This document shows, piece by piece, positions 7,565 to 9,070 of a DNA stretch of 9,070 nt. The first letter of the stretch is position 1; each line of letters begins with the position of its first letter. Below the pieces are notes generated by a model. The model searched no databases, had not been told where the DNA came from, and saw only the letters and a program-made list of their open reading frames with translations. The translations under genes were made by a program, and so were the position numbers. Source of the stretch: Blastocatellia bacterium (GTDB taxonomy: Bacteria > Acidobacteriota > Blastocatellia > UBA7656); the NCBI GenBank assembly GCA_022615215.1, contig JAKEHD010000188.1:1-9070 (forward strand), read 5' to 3'.

Positions 7565-7700
7565 GTATACTGCGCGCGGGATGAAATGACAGTTTTGAGT
7601 AGAGATACCATCGGCTTCCGCCCGCTGTGAGTCTCAGTTTTTGGTGCGCCACGATGCGTGAAGATATACTCTGCGCGGCATGGATTGAAACTATTCATAA
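7565..7700. other. Region after the permease array, up to the composition break
   Basis: No gene is supported. The base composition is still like the left part (57% GC in the line from 7621). Two similar blocks occur about 97 bp apart: GTGAGTATACTGCGCGCGG near 7561-7579 and GTGAAGATATACTCTGCGCGG near 7658-7678. A weak stem (7625-7637, CTG/CAG with an interrupted middle) followed by TTTTT (7638-7642) could end transcription of the permease operon, but the stem is poor. The stretch ends at the TAA (7698-7700) that directly precedes the truncated phosphotransferase reading. Confidence 0.5.
7641..7670 (+). promoter_or_regulatory. Candidate sigma70 promoter just left of the composition break
   Basis: TTGGTG (7641-7646) and TATACT (7665-7670) are separated by 18 nt. 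The -10 match is good and the -35 match fair. If real, it would have served a gene of the left-hand genome that is now cut off at about 7700; in the present arrangement it could transcribe the phosphotransferase remnant. Confidence 0.35.
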
Positions 7701-8303
7701 AGCTCACGGCTGGGCGAAATCACGGCGCGCATGCACGCGCACGCGAAGACCTGGCGCCTGCCGCCGGGCTTCACCCGCCACAGCTGGGACTATGAGGCGA
7801 TGTTCGGACCGCGGCCCACCTGGGGCCGCTGGCGGGACGGCATGGGCCTCGATCCTTCGCGCACGAAACTCCTTGCGCGGCTCGATGCCGCGCTCAAACG
7901 CCGGCTCGAATCTTACGGCAAATCGCGCGATCGCTACGGCCTCGTGCACGCCGACCTCCGGCTCGCGAACCTGCTGGTCGAGGGCGAGGCGACGCGGGTC
8001 ATCGACTTCGACGATTGCGGCTTCTCCTGGTATCTCTACGACCTCGGCGCGGCCTTGAGCTTCATCGAGCACCGGCCGGAGGTGCCGGAGTGGGTCGAGG
8101 CCTGGGTCACGGGCTATCGCCGCGCGGCCCCGCTCACGCAAGCCGAGGAAGTCGAGATCCCGACCTTCATCCTGGTGCGGCGCCTCCTCCTCGTCGCCTG
8201 GATCGGCTCGCACGCCGAGACCGAGCTCGCCCAGAGTCAGGGCGTGCCCTACACCGAAGGCTCCTGCACGCTCGCCGAGGATTACTTGCGCAAGTTCGGA
8301 TGA
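7701..8303 (+). pseudogene. C-terminal half of an APH/SrkA-like kinase-fold phosphotransferase, N-lobe missing
   Basis: From about 7710 the frame reads 'LGEITARMHAHAKTW', a helix normally found in the middle of phosphotransferase-enzyme-family proteins of roughly 330-345 residues. The in-frame codon at 7698-7700 is TAA, so the N-terminal lobe with its ATP-binding region (about 140 residues) is absent. Counting from the ATG at 7731 (190 residues, no clear ribosome binding site), the C-lobe is intact: the catalytic loop 'HADLRLAN' with H73, D75 and N80, the metal-binding 'IDFDD' with D92, then the helical end 'LYDLGAALSFIEHRP' and a complete C-terminus. Such enzymes phosphorylate small molecules or protein Ser/Thr; the substrate of this one is unknown. 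Without the N-lobe it should be inactive. GC near 70% and the absence of ATA codons set it apart from the permeases. It is convergent with the membrane-protein gene. Truncation by recombination or by a contig misjoin are both possible. Confidence 0.8.
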
Positions 8304-8329
8304 GGCTAGGCGGCGCGCCGGAACGCCTC
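8302..8329. terminator. Weak possible bidirectional terminator between convergent genes
   Basis: GAGGC (8302-8306) can pair with GCCTC (8325-8329), and AGGCG (8308-8312) could instead pair with CGCCT (8324-8328). Between them is the palindrome CGGCGCGCCG. The position between two convergent stop codons is right for a terminator, but there is no T-run on either side and the stems are short. Confidence 0.2.
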
Positions 8330-8330
8330 C

Positions 8331-8912
8331 TCAACGGGCCGGTTGGGATTGCGCGGAGGCATCCCTTCGATCGAGGAACGCTCGTACCGCGCGGGCGAGC
8401 CCGTACTCGTAGGCGGCGGCGCCCAGGTTCGCGCCCCCGAGGAAAATGAGCGCGTCGTTCGCGGAGACGGAATCGCTGAAGAAGGCGGCACCGAAGGCGC
8501 CGGCGTAGTACGGCGTCTCCTTCGCGAGCTCGGTGCCGACATAGCCGACCGCAGATGCAATCCTCCGCGCGCGCACGCTCCTTGTCCTGAGCTTCACCAG
8601 GTCAAACGCGGCCTTCGACAGAAGGTTGGTGCTCGTCCCGGTGTCCTCCAGCAGCGCCCAGTTCGCCATGAGGTTCACCCACAATCCCGCTCCCCACACG
8701 ACGTAGGTGCTAGCGAGAAACAGGAGCACGGCCGGATGGTCGAGACCACGCAGGAGCGTCGTCCCGACGAGGAGGAGTCCCGCCGCCGTGGCGACCGCGT
8801 CCAGCGCATGGGTCGAGGCGGCGGTGGCGGCGAGCGTGACGAGCCATTGTTTCGTTCTGGAAAGGCCGAGAATGGAGTGGCTGCCGGCGTGAGCTGCGAC
8901 GTCGAGGAGCAT
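8331..8912 (-). CDS. Unidentified small multi-pass membrane protein
   Basis: A 193-residue protein starting 'MLLDVAAHAGSH' and ending at the TGA at 8331-8333. The start at 8912 is chosen because AGGAGGG lies 9 nt upstream; a longer in-frame reading from 8957 would begin upstream of the predicted transcription start. Hydrophobic segments are seen at about 22-55 ('LVTLAATAAST', probably one long or two short helices), 59-88 ('AVLLFLASTYVVWGAGLW'), a weaker Gly/Ala-rich one near 120-148, and about 153-178 ('ALIFLGGANLGAAAYEYGLA'). A basic stretch 'KLRTRSVRARR' near 105-115 probably faces the cytoplasm. The Ser/Asp/Gln-rich tail is polar. I do not recognise the family and see no catalytic motif. 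The promoter region carries two palindromic operator-like sites, so expression is probably inducible and repressor-controlled, which often goes with stress, lipid or drug response; that link is inference. Composition matches the phosphotransferase remnant, not the permeases. Confidence 0.8.
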   Translation of the reverse strand: MLLDVAAHAGSHSILGLSRTKQWLVTLAATAASTHALDAVATAAGLLLVGTTLLRGLDHPAVLLFLASTYVVWGAGLWVNLMANWALLEDTGTSTNLLSKAAFDLVKLRTRSVRARRIASAVGYVGTELAKETPYYAGAFGAAFFSDSVSANDALIFLGGANLGAAAYEYGLARAVRAFLDRRDASAQSQPAR

Positions 8913-8921
8913 TACGGTTGG

Positions 8922-8928
8922 CCCTCCT
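8922..8928 (-). promoter_or_regulatory. Shine-Dalgarno of the membrane-protein gene
   Basis: On the minus strand this reads AGGAGGG, a full match to the anti-Shine-Dalgarno core, 9 nt before the ATG at 8912-8910. It fixes the start codon. Confidence 0.85.
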
Positions 8929-8933
8929 GGTGC

Positions 8934-8950
8934 GTACGTACCGTATGTAT
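8934..8950. promoter_or_regulatory. Palindromic operator-like site, proximal copy
   Basis: The plus strand reads GTACGTACCGTATGTAT, which differs from the perfect distal palindrome at two positions (first base, and T for C in the right arm). The centre is at 8942. It overlaps the predicted transcription start (about 8950) and ends before the Shine-Dalgarno, so a bound dimer would block initiation or early elongation. Confidence 0.65.
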
Positions 8951-8956
8951 GTAGCA

Positions 8957-8985
8957 ATCCTATGGACGGAAGCTGTCGAAGTCAA
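8957..8985 (-). promoter_or_regulatory. Sigma70-type promoter of the membrane-protein gene
   Basis: On the minus strand TTGACT (8985-8980) and TAGGAT (8962-8957) are separated by exactly 17 nt. The predicted transcript starts near 8950, giving a leader of about 38 nt with the Shine-Dalgarno in place. The promoter is enclosed between the two operator-like palindromes. Confidence 0.75.
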
Positions 8986-8994
8986 GTACGTTAA

Positions 8995-9011
8995 ATACGT
9001 ACCGTACGTAT
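8995..9011. promoter_or_regulatory. Palindromic operator-like site, distal copy (perfect)
   Basis: ATACGTACCGTACGTAT is a perfect inverted repeat with 8-bp arms around a central C at 9003. It lies 9 bp upstream of the -35 box. With the proximal copy it makes a pair with a centre-to-centre spacing of 61 bp, close to six helical turns. The length and symmetry fit a TetR-family dimer site; as I remember it, the operator of the TetR-family repressor PhlF contains a similar ACGTACCGT core. The repressor itself is not identified. Confidence 0.7.
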
Positions 9012-9070
9012 GTGACCTGGGGAGGCCGGGTCAAACTGACCAAACAGAAGCCAGGGCGCTCGACGCTTCC
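9012..9070. other. End of window: possible start of a divergent gene, small inverted repeat
   Basis: GGTCA (9029-9033) and TGACC (9037-9041) form a short inverted repeat around AAC. Two plus-strand frames are open to the end of the window. One, in the frame of 9014, reads 'LGRPGQTDQTEARALDAS', loosely like the N-terminal arm of a TetR regulator ('GRP' then a basic or polar stretch before helix 1), but it has no ATG or GTG start nearby. The other could start at GTG 9012. Neither is long enough to call. Confidence 0.2.

Noticed and set aside
7565..7710. Insertion-sequence end or attachment site at the composition break
   Set aside because: I see no terminal inverted repeat, target duplication, tRNA end or integrase near the break.
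7627..8058. Plus-strand reading that bridges the composition break from a GTG at 7627
   Set aside because: After about 7700 it is an out-of-frame copy of the phosphotransferase, rich in Arg, Thr and Ser. Nothing supports a fusion protein.
8343..8954. Plus-strand reading opposite the membrane-protein gene
   Set aside because: It is Arg/Glu/Gly-rich with no domain, and it is the complement of a gene with a clear promoter and Shine-Dalgarno.
8913..8957. Longer start of the membrane protein at 8957
   Set aside because: The codon lies in the -10 box and upstream of the predicted transcription start; the clear AGGAGGG serves the ATG at 8912.

Overview
The window has two parts that do not look alike. 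The left part, about 1-7700, has moderately high GC (a sampled line near 1261 is 58%) and uses the Ile codon ATA freely. It carries three consecutive plus-strand genes for about 800-residue membrane proteins. Each is a duplicated FtsX/MacB-type permease of the acidobacterial duplicated orphan permease (ADOP) kind. This family is greatly expanded in Acidobacteriota, so the left part most likely comes from an acidobacterium or a close relative. That is an inference from the family and from the tandem arrangement, not from any marker gene.

The three permease genes (107-2542, 2606-5017, 5102-7564) look like one operon. The gaps are 63 and 84 nt, and no internal promoter is evident. Both gaps are filled by a degenerate heptamer array (consensus near GAAYGAT) that begins inside the last codons of the upstream gene and then runs into inverted copies, giving a predicted RNA hairpin just before the next Shine-Dalgarno. 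The last ~135 nt of genes 1 and 2, plus the first spacer bases, are about 93% identical while the sequence just upstream differs far more. This points to local gene conversion or to the tandem duplication that made the array. No ATPase gene is visible, which fits the 'orphan' nature of the family.

At about 7700-7710 the sequence changes abruptly. To the right GC rises to about 70% (sampled lines near 7921 and 8041), ATA codons disappear, and the first gene is the C-terminal half of an APH/SrkA-like kinase-fold phosphotransferase whose N-lobe is missing. The homologous reading begins directly after a stop codon at 7698-7700. This is either a recombination breakpoint or an assembly chimera, and the sequence alone cannot decide.

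The right end holds a convergent minus-strand gene (8331-8912) for an unidentified 193-residue multi-pass membrane protein. It has an unusually clear control region: a strong Shine-Dalgarno, a sigma70-type promoter (TTGACT-17-TAGGAT), and two copies of a 17-bp palindrome (perfect form ATACGTACCGTACGTAT) whose centres are 61 bp apart. One copy lies over the predicted transcription start and the other just upstream of the -35 box. This is the layout expected for a gene repressed by a TetR-like dimer. The repressor gene itself is not in the window, although the last 57 bases may read into a divergent gene. No RNA genes, CRISPR arrays, insertion sequences or replication origins were seen.
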